Program-made: the position numbers and the translations under genes
Notes under the pieces: generated by a model
What the model was told of the DNA's origin: nothing
Database searches by the model: none
The model's input: the letters and a program-made list of their open reading frames with translations, nothing else
Source of the DNA: Bradysia coprophila
Taxonomy: Eukaryota > Arthropoda > Insecta > Diptera > Sciaridae
Assembly (NCBI RefSeq): GCF_014529535.1
Contig: NW_023503608.1
Location: 12,016,501 to 12,080,500, forward strand
Length of the DNA stretch: 64,000 nucleotides
Direction: 5' to 3'
In this document: positions 1 through 13,172 of the stretch, one piece after another
Layout of the letters: each line of letters begins with the position of its first letter
Position numbering within the stretch: the stretch's first letter is position 1

Positions 1-1137
1 TCCCTCTTAGTTATTGATATACCGAAGTGTTTGTTCGGAATGTGACTTCTTGGTCAGCTTAAATAAAAATTTGTTTCATGAACATTTCAAAACTTGGTGC
101 GCAAGATATCATCCCGATATTGGGACCATATTGGCAATGTTGAAAGATGATTGGCGTTTCAGTTAAATTCACCATTTCATTTCAGTAAAATGTTATTAAC
201 CCGCTAAAGGTTTGCATTACCTTCATTGTTTACTTTGAGCCCCCGGGCCAATGCATCTTTAACAAACTTTCAAACTTTTTAGACCACCACAACGTTTCCA
301 AATTCAAAAGTTTCGAACTTGAAAATTTACCAGGGAAAGTTTCCAAGTTGGAATAATTCTACATTCCAAAAAAAAGCTGATAAAATTACACTGACGCGGA
401 ATTCCGGAAATTTGCATAGAATGAAAATAGTACCTTGAGACGTAATGAATTTGGAATGCGGAAAATATAAAACAGCGAGACCGACAAACGTCTAAATTGA
501 ATAAAATGAGTCAATTTCATCACAAAAATTTATTTTTATTTTAATTTTCATTTAAATACAAAAGTACATTTTTTTATGTAAATATAGTTATTTTGTGGTG
601 TGTATGTGTCGTGTGTGTTTGTTATATTTCCCATATAAATATATTATTATATCAAAATGTTATCATAGACAAATTTAATTTAATTTAATTTTTGCATAAT
701 AATTATCGATAATATTCGAATGTTTGTTTTTGCTGAAACGAACGGGAAATATTTTGCTATACTTTAAATGAAGCTGAGTTTTTTTAAATTATAATATCTG
801 CAAAGTCAGTACATTTATATCGGCAAAATATTTACCTTAAACAACAACAGGAAGATAGTTTCAATGAGGAATTTTTGAGTATACAATTTTCAATTTCCGG
901 AACCAAATCTTCAAACAATTCAGATTTCATTTCATTTATTGTGTAATACTTGATTGTTAAGCAGTATATAGATGAAGTAGACAGGTTGATTGGTTTGAGA
1001 AAATGAGAACGGAATTCACTTTTTAAGTAAATAATGTTGACTGTACGAAAAACAGCAAATGACAATTTTGAATTGATTTTCTATCAATTCATTTGTCGAT
1101 TCTCTACCTAATGAAATGACGTTCATTTTAACAGTTA

Positions 1138-1280
1138 CACTCACGGAATTTGGAAAACCGACACATTTTCTGTTTCTGTGTTTTAGTTCAGTTTCTGGTT
1201 TTCAAAACACATTCAAAATTCACAAAAAACCAGGAAACCACGAAACACAAAATGTGTCGGTTTTCAAAATTCCGTGAGTG
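1138..1280. repeat. MITE with TA target site (Tc1/mariner-like)
   Basis: The two ends are inverted copies: the left begins CACTCACGGAATTTGGAAAA and the right, reverse-complemented, begins CACTCACGGAATTTTGAAAA. Similarity continues for about 35 bp through a shared CCGACACATTTT. The element is 143 bp, has no coding capacity and is flanked on both sides by TA, as expected for a Tc1/mariner-type insertion. Superfamily assignment rests only on the TA flank. Confidence 0.7.
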
Positions 1281-1637
1281 TAGGACTAGAATTTAAAATA
1301 ATTTTTTTAGAGATTTAAATAATGAATTTTTTTTAATTGAATTCATAATGAAAGAGCCTAATACGAAATTATGAGATAGGGTTATGAGCAAGAGGACATA
1401 TAATTGAAATAATTGATTCTGGGTAAACACTTCTGCCATGTTGATGTGATCAATACATGATCAAATGAAAGTTTCAGTTTTATTTTTATTTATTTCGACT
1501 TGTAGGACAAGTGGCGAAGTGAATTGTGTTCGCTGCAAAAGTTTAAATTCACACGGTAAATTTATTGTTGCTTGAGAAATGTCAACGTATCGCGATAAAT
1601 CTGTTACTTCCTTTGTTTAATGAATCTTAAGTAGCGA

Positions 1638-1733
1638 AATCTTGTACTTCATTTGTTTTAACGTACATATTCTTATTATATAAGACAACAGAAGGCAGAG
1701 CCCATTGTCCATGAACAGATGATTAGACGTTTC
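1638..1733 (+). repeat. dispersed ACTTCATTTG...GATGATTAG repeat, copy 1
   Basis: Copy of a repeat seen at least six times in the window. Shared landmarks in order: a TTGTACTTCATTTGTTTTAAC block, a TATATAAGAC block, and a terminal block ACAGATGATTAG followed by CGTTTCTGA. Other long copies lie at 11337, 14531, 16520 (minus), 29024 and 60745. Confidence 0.6.
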
Positions 1734-4022
1734 TGACAAACATTTTTCACAAAAATCAACCAGTATGCCTTCTAAATTCCATTATGTATTCGAGAGCTTA
1801 AATAATGTTCGATAAACTCCCGGTATATAAACTCTTCCGGTAATTGCATGTATGCTAGGACACCTCAGCATCAAAAATACCGAAAAATTAATTGAAAAAC
1901 GTGCACCTCAGTACTCGTCCATATTTCTAAATCGATGATTGTCCCAATACATCTAAACATCGTGCAATCACCTGCAGACTTTATTTACATAAAACATACC
2001 GAAGTCAGGAAAGCAATCTCTAATTGGACTGGTTCGGCTCGTTACTTGACTGAATTTTAGAAGAATAGGGAACTTTCCGCTTAACAACCTATTATTTGAA
2101 CAACAATAACCTTTGAATTTAATGGATAAAATTGAAATGGAAAAATGGGTTTTAAGGTTGCACTTTCTTAAATCTTTACTTTGCTGATGCAATGTGAAAC
2201 CCATGAACTGAACAAGTTATTTAGAGGAAAATATTGGCAAGTTAACCGTTAAGAATTTATACCATCCATAATTATTGTTGCATGCGAAATCAATTCACTC
2301 GTGACGCATGTGGAATGGAATTAATAAAATGAATTGAATTGCAATCGTTGGAGGTCCTAATTCCAAAACAGTGATAGATTGTGGATTTGAGCACTAATTC
2401 ACAGGCCCGTCAATGATTGACGCTATCGGCAAGTCGGTCTTCTGTCACTTCGTCCGAACAGTAGTTTCATGGACAATGGATCGAAAATCTAAAATTCTTA
2501 ACAAATTTTTTTTTTTTTTAAACGTATCTCAAAAGACAGACTCGACGGCAGTGCCATCTCTGATTTTTGCGGGAGTCACTGGAACAATTTCTACAATCTA
2601 TTTAATAGAAGTTTCTTACTATTATTGTAGTTGCTGCTTGTTACTATACGCACAAATCAAATAAATTAATTTAGATTTGAATTGTTATTTACACATAAAA
2701 AATTGTTGTTGATTTTGATGTTACATATTGTTAAAAAATAATTTACAAAATTCCATATAATTATAAAAGTACGGACATGGAATTGAGCATTTTCAAGCTC
2801 AACCTCAAGCTGAGATTAAATATTTCATTTATAAAATTTATAAAATTTCATATGATTGGAGTGTCCAGCATTCATCAATGTATATAAATTTAAGTACTCT
2901 TCTATTTTCATTTGTGTTTATAACGCCATCAATACTTCCCGAAACATTGGAATGTTGTATTAGGCTTTCTTTGTTTAATTAAGGACATCTTTGATGATTT
3001 TGGTAGAGGAAGTAGTAAAAGTTTGCAAGACAAAAAAAAATTATCGAAAAAGTAACCAGCGGGTTTTTAGCATTTCTTTTGAACATTTAAATATGTTTGA
3101 TCACCCTTTACATTCTAAAAAAAAATTCAAAAATAGAATTAAACCTTTTAGAAACGACTAGTCATTATGTTGTCGACAACGACAACAAAAATGAGCAAAT
3201 AGCTTTGGCTTAGTGTATTTTTATGTACCGAAATGAGTGTTTCAACCATCAAAGTAAAAGATGTTGTATCAAATCTTAGGCGGTTGTACAAACGAAGTAA
3301 AAGGCTTATTTGATCATACGATTGCCGTTTTAAAAAATTGACGCCTTGCATTTTGTAATTGCATTGCTTTAAATCTGCTGTCGTTTAATTTACATAAAAC
3401 CTGCTGGTGATTTTTTTTAGAATTTAGGAAAACCCATGTCAGGAAATGATTTCGGAAAACTGTGTATACTTAACCATGAATAAAAACCTCAGCAGAGAAG
3501 CAGTGCAAATTTCATATCATCTTTCGTCACCGCAAAAATATTCACGAAAACTCCTGGTATTTTTATGAGAAAAATGTAACTTGACCAAAATACATAATTT
3601 TCGCCAAGTTGAATTTTCCTGCAAATAAGAGTTAAGCTTCCGATACGTTGGTAGTTCTGTGAATAGAGTGAAATTGACTCGAACTAGAAAGCTTTTAGGA
3701 GAAAATTCATTGTGAAACGATGATAGATCTAGCACGAAACTGAAAGCTCATCTAAAAGTTGCCTTTGTTAAACGCTTTAGGACCTGTTTCAGAAAATCAT
3801 TTTTCCGAAATTTGGTCAAATTTCCTGAAATTGACCAAAATTTTCTTATATTTCCTCCGGTAAATATTATCAAATTTAGTATACTGATTCAGAAATCTAT
3901 ACCCGAGTCATGCTAGGATAATATTCGAGATTTTAAGAGAACCCTTTCAATGCAGAGACAATTTGTTATTGGAGAACAATACATTATGAAAGCTCACGCC
4001 TAATAATACGCACTGCTCCAAA

Positions 4023-4172
4023 GAGTTGATCGCTCTTTTTCATTAATATAATTTACCATTGATTTACCAGTGATTAACCAGGTCAAATTCAGCTAAATAT
4101 TGTGACAAATCAATGAAATATAGTCACTTAGCTTGGTAAATCACTATTTTGGTAAATCAAAGTGAGCAACTC
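4023..4172. repeat. imperfect inverted-repeat element
   Basis: The left end GAGTTGATCGCTC is matched by the right end read in reverse, GAGTTGCTCACTT, and both arms carry copies of GATTTACCA further in. An 11-bp near-identical direct repeat (CGCACTRCTCC) flanks it at about 4009 and 4175. No coding capacity. Probably a decayed MITE. Confidence 0.4.
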
Positions 4173-4890
4173 CTCGCACTACTCCACGGTCAAATTACAC
4201 ATCGTAAAGTTTTTCTTGTTTTTCCGAAATTCGTTATCGTCGGAAAAGTAATGACTTGGCGCCGTCGTTCATTTTGTGATGCAGATCTGTATAATGTTGA
4301 AAACAGTGCTTATTTTAGAGAATTTTAATCTTGAAAATTCCGAAAATATTCCGTAAAAATTCTGACAATTTTTTCAGATTTTTTTTCTTTAATTTTTTTT
4401 TTATTATTTGGAGGTTTTTAGGATTAAAATTCTTTTAAGCAAGCTCTGATTGAAAAAGCTGCATATTTCATAGAATTTTGCTGAGATATTGATGAATTAT
4501 TTGTGTCGCAACATCAATTAAAATAATATGACCGCGTCCTGCTACACAATTTTCTTTTGTTTTTTTCGTTTTAAAATGTACTTTTCATTGTTTTCTTTTT
4601 CGGTTACAACGTATAAAATCTATCCATTTAGCATCTATTCATTAATATAATATTTTATAGGATAGCTCTAGCACTCTAAAAACTAATTTGTAAAAAAATA
4701 CTTTTTTTTCAAAAAAGAAGAAATTGCGAAATCTTTTCCTTTCTCTCTGTTATAGAATACTTTACGATTCGTCACATGAAAACAACAAAAATATTTTTTT
4801 TTAAATAAAATAAAAATTACAAGAAATTTCAGATTATAAATTATTTCCCCCTTTTCTTTTTTTAAAAAAAATATCATTTTTACGAGACAG

Positions 4891-7800
4891 TCAATGTTGG
4901 TTTTGTTCACTTTTAAGCAATTTATACCGATCCTTTTCGTGTTGATTATCGGGCGGTTCACATTCAAACGAGGCCATCGCCAATGTGTTTTCGTTTAGTA
5001 CGTGATTGGTTTGTAGGAACAGTATAACTTTTGGCAATTTTTCAAACGTGCATGTTACTTGTTTCCATGCTATGAATTCGGTGACTTGTTTAGCTAGCTG
5101 CCAGAATTTATCGAAATTGATATGACCGTTGGGAAGTCTGTTTTATGAATGAAAATCGAGAAAATATTGAAATATTGATGGTCGTCGACCTGTCACATGC
5201 AATAAACTCACTTATTCGAGCATCCCTCATTCAGAAAATATAAATCTTTGACCAATAGACTGAAGAACGGAATGACGATACGCTGCCGTTCATCTGTAGC
5301 ACCAGCTGACCGCCACATAGCTGCTTTTAATGTAGACCGATAACTGTTGAAATTACTGGTGGGATCCATTTGATGTTCAAGCACCGAAAATTTGGCAGTC
5401 TGAACCTTGGCCCACTGAATTAACATTGAAAAAAAAATTGATTAATTTTAGAAATGGAAATCGTTAATCAGACAACCGTACCGTCTTTTTAAGTCGCGAA
5501 ATCGGTGACATATTCAAGCCTGCAATGATAGCCATTAAACTGTTGAAGTTGCCGATGTTGAAACATTCTCGACCGGTTTCAATCCAATATTCGACCACTC
5601 TTATTCGCTGCTTCTTTTTCGGGTGCTAAAAATGTACAACATTTTGTGTAAGCCGAAAAATCAATTCCAAATATCGCCTCGATCCCATACATACCTTAAC
5701 GATTTCAGTGGCAACTAAATAACTAAGTCTATTGAACCATTGCACGTATGATTCCAAGTTCCTCGTTTTCTTCATGTCATTGAACGAAGTCTCTAAATGT
5801 GGATTCTCCTTAGCAAAAGCCTGTACAAACTCCTCCGGTCCGATGTGAGATAATCGCTCAAGTTCAATATGTGTCAACTGGTGTGATAGTAAGGTGGGAC
5901 TGGGACACAGTTCTGTGATATCGCCTGATGATGTACCCGACGTGGGTCCAATGGACAGTGACGTTGAATGTATGGAAGTATTGAATGAATTGGAATTTGA
6001 CGTTGCTGGAAGGTGGCTGGATGAGGATGATGATGACGATGTCAAATCGTCTCGATCTGTGCCGACATTCATGCGGCCCAAATGTTCCTCGTACTGATCG
6101 AGCACGTTCAACCGGTGCAAGAGATTTTGTAGCATCGCTGATACTTCTTTACGCAAATTGCCGTCAACGTTGATGCATTTTTGTGTCATCGATCGAACCT
6201 GCTGCATCAGACGATCGTCACGAAAATCGTAGGGAAAGGTTTCGATCCATTCTGCTAACAATTGAACGAAATGCTTAGCAAATCTGCTAAGTTCTTGTGT
6301 GTTGGTGGTGCATTGGGATTGGGTTGAAGGTGTAAGACTTTGTTGAATATCACATAGCTGACTGATTTTTGTAAGTAGTTCATGAGGGCGAATGAACAAC
6401 CGCGCACTTAGTAAAAATGCAAATAAATATGATTTGTCGGGATAGTAGTCGCTCGTCGGCACCATATGCTGAAGCAGTGCATCTAATGAGCCCGAAATTA
6501 AGTTACCATCACGATAGACTAGAGCCTGTAATCAAAGAATTGTCAGAGTTATCAAACTATGACCTCTAACCACGGCTGTAGTCTCTTCACTTACATTATC
6601 ATCCAGATCTGAACCTTTTTCATGTTCATCCGATTCGGGATGGCAAAATTCGGTGGCAACGTTAGAGTTACTTTGAGTCGTTTGGGGAAAGCCCTGCAAT
6701 TTGTAAAATGAATCTTAGTTCTGCCACTGCAAGTTAAAATTATGTCCGTTCTTACCCTCCTGTTTAAACCATCTTTTGGACATCGATCAGCCACTGTGCC
6801 GAAAATTGTGGGCTGTAATGAAAAATGAAATAAATTATTTAGTGTTACAGCTGCATGCTAATTCATTGCAAGGATATTCATAATATCGTACGATTTCAAA
6901 GCATTGACAAGAGAATTTTATTGAATCGTGGTTGATTAAGCCCAAGAAGTCAGTTCAGTAATTTTGTTAAAATAATTGCACAAACCAATTTCTGTTGCGG
7001 CAACATTTTCTTTAAACCGCCCTTCATTTCAGCACAGCTCCCTATAGCGATCGTATCGGAATTTTTAACAAAATCCAATTCATCTGCTGACAGCTCACAG
7101 CAAGATGACAACGAATTTGGGGTATGCACCAAACCACTCTGTTCTAAACTGCTGAACAAGTCATCGTGGCCGGAATCACAGCTAATACTTTGGTTGACCG
7201 TTTTACTTTGATTCACCATTTTTGTCGGCCATTTAATTGGCGAAGAACATGATCCAGCCGACAATGGTTGTTCTACTTTGGCAGACGATGAGACTTCGCT
7301 AATGGAAGTATTGCTGGCCGGCCGGGAGGAAAAGTTCGAACTATTTGCACTCGACTGTGACGAGTCTGTGCAAAGGGAATTTTGGCGAATTGGTAGACTC
7401 TTTGCATTGGCTGGATAGGACTGTTGATAGTGGCATGTGGTTGATTCCTCTTCGGTTTCATCATCACCATTTTGGTGTGTTACAATGTAATCGGTGGACT
7501 CTTCTGTAGCTGACGCGGTTGATTGACTTAATGGAGCGATTTTTGGTATTCTTTGATCAGTCGGTGTTAGGGAAATATTTGGAATGCACTGATCTGTAAC
7601 TGGTACAATCTTAATCGGATCCCAAATTTCCGATGACGAGCTCGTGTAGAAATTATCTTCCTTAGTTTCAGTTGAACGTTCGTCCAATATTCGGCCATCT
7701 CGTGCTATAGTCACCTCTTCCGTTGTAACAATTGACGATTTCACCGATAAAGATGTTTCCAGGTGAACTGGTTGACGCATAATACCAGCACGGAATAGTA

Positions 7801-8008
7801 ACTGATTCAGTAAATCACATGGTGGTACTTCACCAGTTATCAGTGCCTTCTTTATAGCTATACTGTCATCTTCGTCCAACTGAATTTGAATTCCATTGAT
7901 CAGTAAAACTTCCTCTTCGCGTACGGACGAAGTCTTTTCACAATCAACAATTTCAACATTTTTGCCGAGCATAGATTCGACAGTTTTCAGTATTTCTTCA
8001 TCGTCCAT
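4891..8008 (-). CDS. Ras-GEF domain-containing family member 1B-like
   Basis: Guanine-nucleotide exchange factor for a Ras-family GTPase. Exons (minus, 5' to 3'): 8008-6986, 6812-6756, 6693-6595, 6525-5695, 5625-5482, 5414-5212, 5137-4891, giving 867 codons plus stop. Every exon begins in phase 0 except the last (phase 2). The first 340 residues are acidic and Ser/Thr-rich with no domain I recognise. A RasGEF-N (REM) module starts near residue 395 (SGSLDALL, then VPTSDYYPD at about 415). After a poly-Ser linker the CDC25-type catalytic domain starts near residue 605 (HQLTHIELERL) and includes AKFSVLEHQMDP and NGHINFDKFW. This order and wording match the metazoan RASGEF1 family, but the protein is much longer than the ~470 residues of the vertebrate members because of the N-terminal extension. 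An in-frame TGA lies a few codons upstream of the ATG. The first donor, GTTTGT, is weak. The exact paralogue (1A/1B/1C) cannot be set from sequence reading alone. Confidence 0.88.
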
Positions 8009-11000
8009 GTTATTAAATTCTGAATGGCGACGGTCACATCAATAACATTCGGTCATTATTGCATTATTAATTGTCTGGTTCTTGTTATTTTATTAAACAA
8101 ACACATACACTGGATTTTACTGGTTCTACATGAGAAAAAATTATAAATTTAACGATTGCCACTATCACTTGAATTTTGATGATGTTTTCGTTGCACTTAT
8201 GTAGTCGTTTTATAACAACCTGCCAAGAAAATCATAAAAAGCTTGCATTTGCATAAAAAAATACATAAAACTCAATTCACACGATGATGAAGGTTATATA
8301 AGAGTCACCCTCTACAGAACTGAATGTCAGTGGGAAAGAACACAAAATATTCAAGTGTCGTTGAACTTCACTTCACATCCCTTTCGACGTTGAATGGTTA
8401 TGATGACTCATACGATTGTTGACTAACTCGAATGTACGGAGAAAAAAATACACAAAACCAACCCCAATTCCATCTTATATCCATTTAGAAAAATAAAAAC
8501 ACAGTTTGTGCATCGATTGATCCACAGTATGGTTAAAATGTATAGTATATTGTACCGTAATATATATATATACATGAGAGGGAGTCAGTGTGTACACATA
8601 AGAATGAAGAAAAAAAATGTAAACGAGGGTGCTGTTAATTGGAAGAAAAATCACCCTACGATGGTATATGGTATGGTATATACGGAAAAAAATGTGTAGA
8701 ATTGAGTAAAAACCGGCACGAAGTAAGTTTTTCTTCGGAAATCTCATGAAACGGTATTTAGCCTAGCCGATGGTAAGCATAAAGTATTTGAATTTTTTAT
8801 TCGAAATTTCCATATTATGGCCGTTGTTGGGTTGGAATTTTCAATTGGATCACAGCACGACCGAAGAAAACAGATATGAGAATATAATTTTCACAAGCGC
8901 CCACAATGTATGTGTACACTTAGATATCAATTTTGCGCATTTACGGCCAACGAAGTGGAATGAATTTTAAGTGTACAGGACATTGACCTACAATTCACAT
9001 ATCATTTGCAACGGATAAGCGCACTGGTTTATCCTCCAATGTATGTATGCTTTCACGACGAACGAGATCACATAAGATATCCGATAAGCCGATCATCGTT
9101 TTTACTACTCATACCGGTTTTTTTTGTGTTATTTTCCGATTTTTATTTAAAAACGTACACCAGTGAAATGAAATAATTTAGAAACGTGTTAACAGCCAGG
9201 AAAACCATTTTAGGAAAAATAACATGACAGGTTTTCAATTGACATACCTAACTGAAACAATAATTTTTATAAGATAAAACACTTGTATCGCTACATTTGT
9301 TCAAATCTTGTATATATCTTCATCAAATGAACGATATTAAGCCACATAATGTGAGACTACTTGTTTTATGACAGTGTCGACGACGACGACGCAAAGCAAA
9401 CAGAATGAATTTAACAGAACGAAGTAAAAAAAAAACATATTTTCCTGATAGACATTCCAGAATGTAGTAATTGCTTTACTTTTTTACGTTCGAAAATGAT
9501 ATTGCATTACGTCACTCTCTCATTACAAGCGCACACACATTATAATTTCCTTGGCATGTTTACGACTCGCTAGTAAACAATAACAACAACAAAAACACCA
9601 TTATAATGTATGTTATCTATATATCGCTCGTCGTGTACTATAAACTATGTATAATATTCACTCGGTACAGCCTTCTTCTCAATCACATTAGATTTTATAT
9701 TTACATTCATTTGCACGAAGGCGTTTTGTCTAAATGCATCAATTAGTTCTCACTTCATTCATCAAAATCTGTACATCGTTCAAATGAAAGATAATCGGTG
9801 TACGAACACACAATAATATATGGTTTTAAAGCCTTTTGTATTTAGTACACATTCACTCTCCGCTCCGCGGAACTGTTATTCCACAGACGAATATTATTCG
9901 CGACATGTACTCGATCTACTTTTCAGCTCGTAAAAAGAAACACTTTTTAGTGACACTGTCGTCGATAAACAAAATGCATAATTTATAGTACCAGCACCGA
10001 GCGAAATCACAAACCGAACAGATTTTCAATGGTACACACACACTTTATGGGGTCGATTCAATAAATTGATGTCAACTCGTTTGTTACTTTTTCGAAATGA
10101 AATTCGTTCTTGATATGAGAGCATCCCATCCACATATAGAATTTGTATCGGCTGTGACTGGTTTTCAATCGCGCATGCATGGTAAATACAAGTTTTAGGT
10201 TCCACACCAGAGTGTTCCAGTGTTTAGATGTGTTGTGAGTTTTTTTCCTATTCGAATATCCACTCGGCTTAGGGGGGAACGCACAGGACTATTAAATTAT
10301 ATGCCTATTGTACAGACACTCATGATAAATACCATGGAGGAAGGTGGAAATAACATATTCTGTAAGACAGTAACTTCCATAAATTAAATAAACTCAGAGG
10401 CTGGTAGTCATTGTTAGGCTTACTCTAACAATATATATACGAGTATGATCCACCATAATGTACGCATAGAATGAGTCAGACATTCATGACTACGACATAC
10501 GTCTCGCTTGAATGAAATATAATGTACTCTCATACATATGGAATTAAAATCATTGAGCAGACGAATGAGTAAAGAGAGAGAAAATGGTTGGAATTGACGG
10601 AACGATGAAAATGGAATTCAGTAAAAATACGCGACTACTTTACCTTCTACGAAGTACCCTACCCTTGAAACTAACAAAAATGTTTTTATATTGATAGCAA
10701 CAAATGGGTCATTTCAATTATTTGTAAAGGAACGCTGGACTAAATTTCAATCAACAAGAGATTCATCTGTTAATAACATGGACGACAAAATGAAATATGA
10801 GCTAGTTAGTTTTCTCTTACATAGGAAAACATACAACATACCTTAAGAAGTAAAAGATTTAACCTGTTGCGCTTCTATTGAGAACAATAGAAACCATAAC
10901 GTTTCGGCATGTTTGGCACGAGTGTCACTCGTTATAGTCGCGCAAAAGGTTGTAGTGAATTTATTGTTTAACTAGCCGATCTAAACTAAGCTATGTTTAA

Positions 11001-11957
11001 AGGAAAAAAGTTAATTGGACGAACGGACGAGTTTAATGGGCGGAGTAACCGAAAGTAAAGTTTTAACATAAGTAAATACAAACCAGCTTCTGAAGCATTT
11101 TAAACTGTTGAAAGACCGTTGCTTCATTTTAACTCTCTTGAAGTAATCACTAGAGTCACTTCTCCTCGTAATACTGATAACGTGTCTACGTCCTGATCGT
11201 TCTAGTTTTTCTTTCTTAGGGGAAAATAAAAACGGATGACTATTTTAAATTGGAAAAGTCGAATATAGGAACTTTTTAAGCGCCCCTGTTACCTAATACG
11301 TTCCTTCAGATCAATTAAACCAATTGATTGATACATAATCTTGTACTTCATTTCTTTTAACATTTATTTTAGGTCATCGACAATTGCTTTCTTGCTGTCG
11401 ATAACAGACGAGTAGCCTTTTCTGAAAGGCTGCTCTCGTTGGTGCATTGCGATATCATAATTATGAAAAGTTTCTGGCCACAATTTACCAAACCAACTTT
11501 TTCATTAAAACATTAATCCTAGGTGCCGAAAAAATTACAAGCAAGCAATGTACCCACATTTATTCAATTTTGTTTTAATCTGTAGGATGTATGAACAGAG
11601 AACATTATTACATCATTTCGCACTACAAAGAGAATAATGTGGAAGTTTGATGAGGTCAGTCCGTCTGATTGGAAATTTTTAATTAGCGTTGCAGCTTTTA
11701 TGTTCACGGAATTACACAATTTAAATTGATAATAAAAGCTTTACAAAGTTTGGTCGGATTTATCAATGTGATGGCTTTGTACTTTTGTTAAATAAATAAA
11801 TTAATTCGTTTTGATAGTGCACTCAACAGACTGAATTCGGATTTATTATTTGTTCGTTGAAGTAAATTGAGGGGTCTAGAAAAAATTAGATCCTATCCTA
11901 ACACTTCATCCGAACGCTAAAATGTAAGATGCAAAAAATATGTAAAAAAATACTCAC
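8009..11957. other. noncoding; possible intron or promoter DNA upstream of the Ras-GEF exon
   Basis: No exon could be supported here on either strand. A plausible splice acceptor (CATTCAG) sits 11 bp upstream of the Ras-GEF ATG, so this DNA may hold an intron and a 5' untranslated exon. It includes a short TA-rich run near 8560 and one dispersed repeat copy at 11337. Confidence 0.4.
11337..11430 (+). repeat. dispersed ACTTCATTTG...GATGATTAG repeat, copy 2
   Basis: Carries the block TCTTGTACTTCATTTCTTTT, then GCTGTCGATAACAGACGAG and AGCCTTTTCTGAAAGG, in the same order as the other copies. It lies in the intergenic or intronic DNA between the Ras-GEF gene and the 51-bp exon at 11958. Confidence 0.55.
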
Positions 11958-13172
11958 TCTAGCTTTTGGTGTCTGTTTTAGTCCTATTGCCGGTTGACTT
12001 CTGTTGCTCTGAAAAAGAAATGAAAATTTTGATTTTTTCTTCCATCGAAAAAGTTTGTAACTAGACTACAAAGAGCAGTGAATCGGCTTAAAAATATAAA
12101 AATAGAAGAATTGTGGAAACTTTACCGAAACGTCTTCATCAACGGCAGGTTTGTAATGTTCTTGAGGAAACCGTTTTTCAATCAAATGTTTTTCTTGAAT
12201 ACTTTTACAATGTAATTTCATTTCATCGTGCAGTCGATGTTGAAACTGTTTTTGTAACGCTGATATGTTTGGTTCCTGTTTACATAAAGAACTCGATGCT
12301 TGGTCTGGAACACAATTTCCTGTTGTCGTCTCTGGTCTTGATGTTCCCATTGCCGAAGTTGTACGTTTCTTCTTATTAATTTGGTGTTGTTGCTGTTGTT
12401 GAACGCATCGATTTTCTTTTTCAATTCGTTGGGCAAGCATCTGTTCGAGCTGTTTTGTCGATTGTTGGAAAAATGTATTTGTGCCTGTTTTCGAACTACG
12501 GTTCGATAACTGTTCTTGCTGGGATTGATTTGTCGATTCGACCTTTTTCGCTGTAGTTGATTGAGATTCATGCAATGATTTTTCTGTTGATGCTGTCGCA
12601 CTGTTGAATCGACTATCATTATCACCGATTACCATTTTCAGCTTACTATTCTCCAGATTACGTTCGAAGTCATTCTGCCTAGCAATGAATTCAGGATCCT
12701 TAAAACCACCCGAATTAGAAGAAATCGAACTGCTACAATCCAACGAATCATTGGAAGACCGTTGGTCCCCTGGCCGTTGTGATTGGTTACAAGTTTCTTT
12801 AACATTGTTGTTATTATTATTGTGATTGTGATTGGTTTGTTGTTTCGAGGATGTACCGGGAAGCGGTATTCCACAGCATTCATTCGAACAAGCCAAATTT
12901 GGTGATGATGGAACGATATGTGAGGATGTTGTTTTGGAACATTTCGTTCTAGAATGCGGTGAATTATGTTGGTTTTCTATGTTGTTGATACTACGGAATG
13001 TGGTCGATCTTTGTGGAGCTGTTGCCTGTACTAAAACGGATTGTCTACTATTGGCTGGAGGAGGTATAAAAGTTGGCTTAGCGGGCACAACGGGTTTGAC
13101 ACGTTTTTCCTTTTCGTTGCATGATTTATTATTGCTTGCCGAATCATGGCTGGGATTGTCTTGATGGAACAT
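11958..13172 (-). CDS. unrecognised Ser/Gln/Asn-rich protein exons (partial)
   Basis: Two exons are supported. The first, 13172-12126, starts at an ATG with an in-frame TAG just upstream and encodes 349 residues. The protein is low-complexity, rich in Ser, Asn and Gln, with a proline segment KPVVPAKPTFIPPP near residue 26 that could bind SH3 domains. Near the end is a charged, probably helical stretch (QMLAQRIEKENR and KQFQHRLHDEMKLHC). Its donor (CG|GTAAAG) leaves phase 0. It joins a 51-bp exon, 12008-11958, with a good TTTTTCAG acceptor and GTGAGT donor, encoding SNRSQPAIGLKQTPKAR. That exon also ends in phase 0, so the protein continues into an exon I could not identify. It may be an alternative N-terminus for the Ras-GEF gene, whose exons at 6812 and 6525 are also phase 0, or a different gene. 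I do not recognise the protein. Confidence 0.55.

Larger units (their letters stand above)
1..4890. other. intergenic, AT-rich, no gene seen
   Basis: No open frame in this stretch resembles a known family and none shows convincing splice structure; the frames of 60-95 codons are what AT-rich noncoding DNA gives by chance. It holds two inverted-repeat elements (1138-1280 and 4023-4172), one copy of a dispersed repeat (1638-1733), and homopolymer-rich DNA. The stretch just below the stop at 4891 is probably 3' untranslated sequence of the Ras-GEF gene. Confidence 0.6.
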
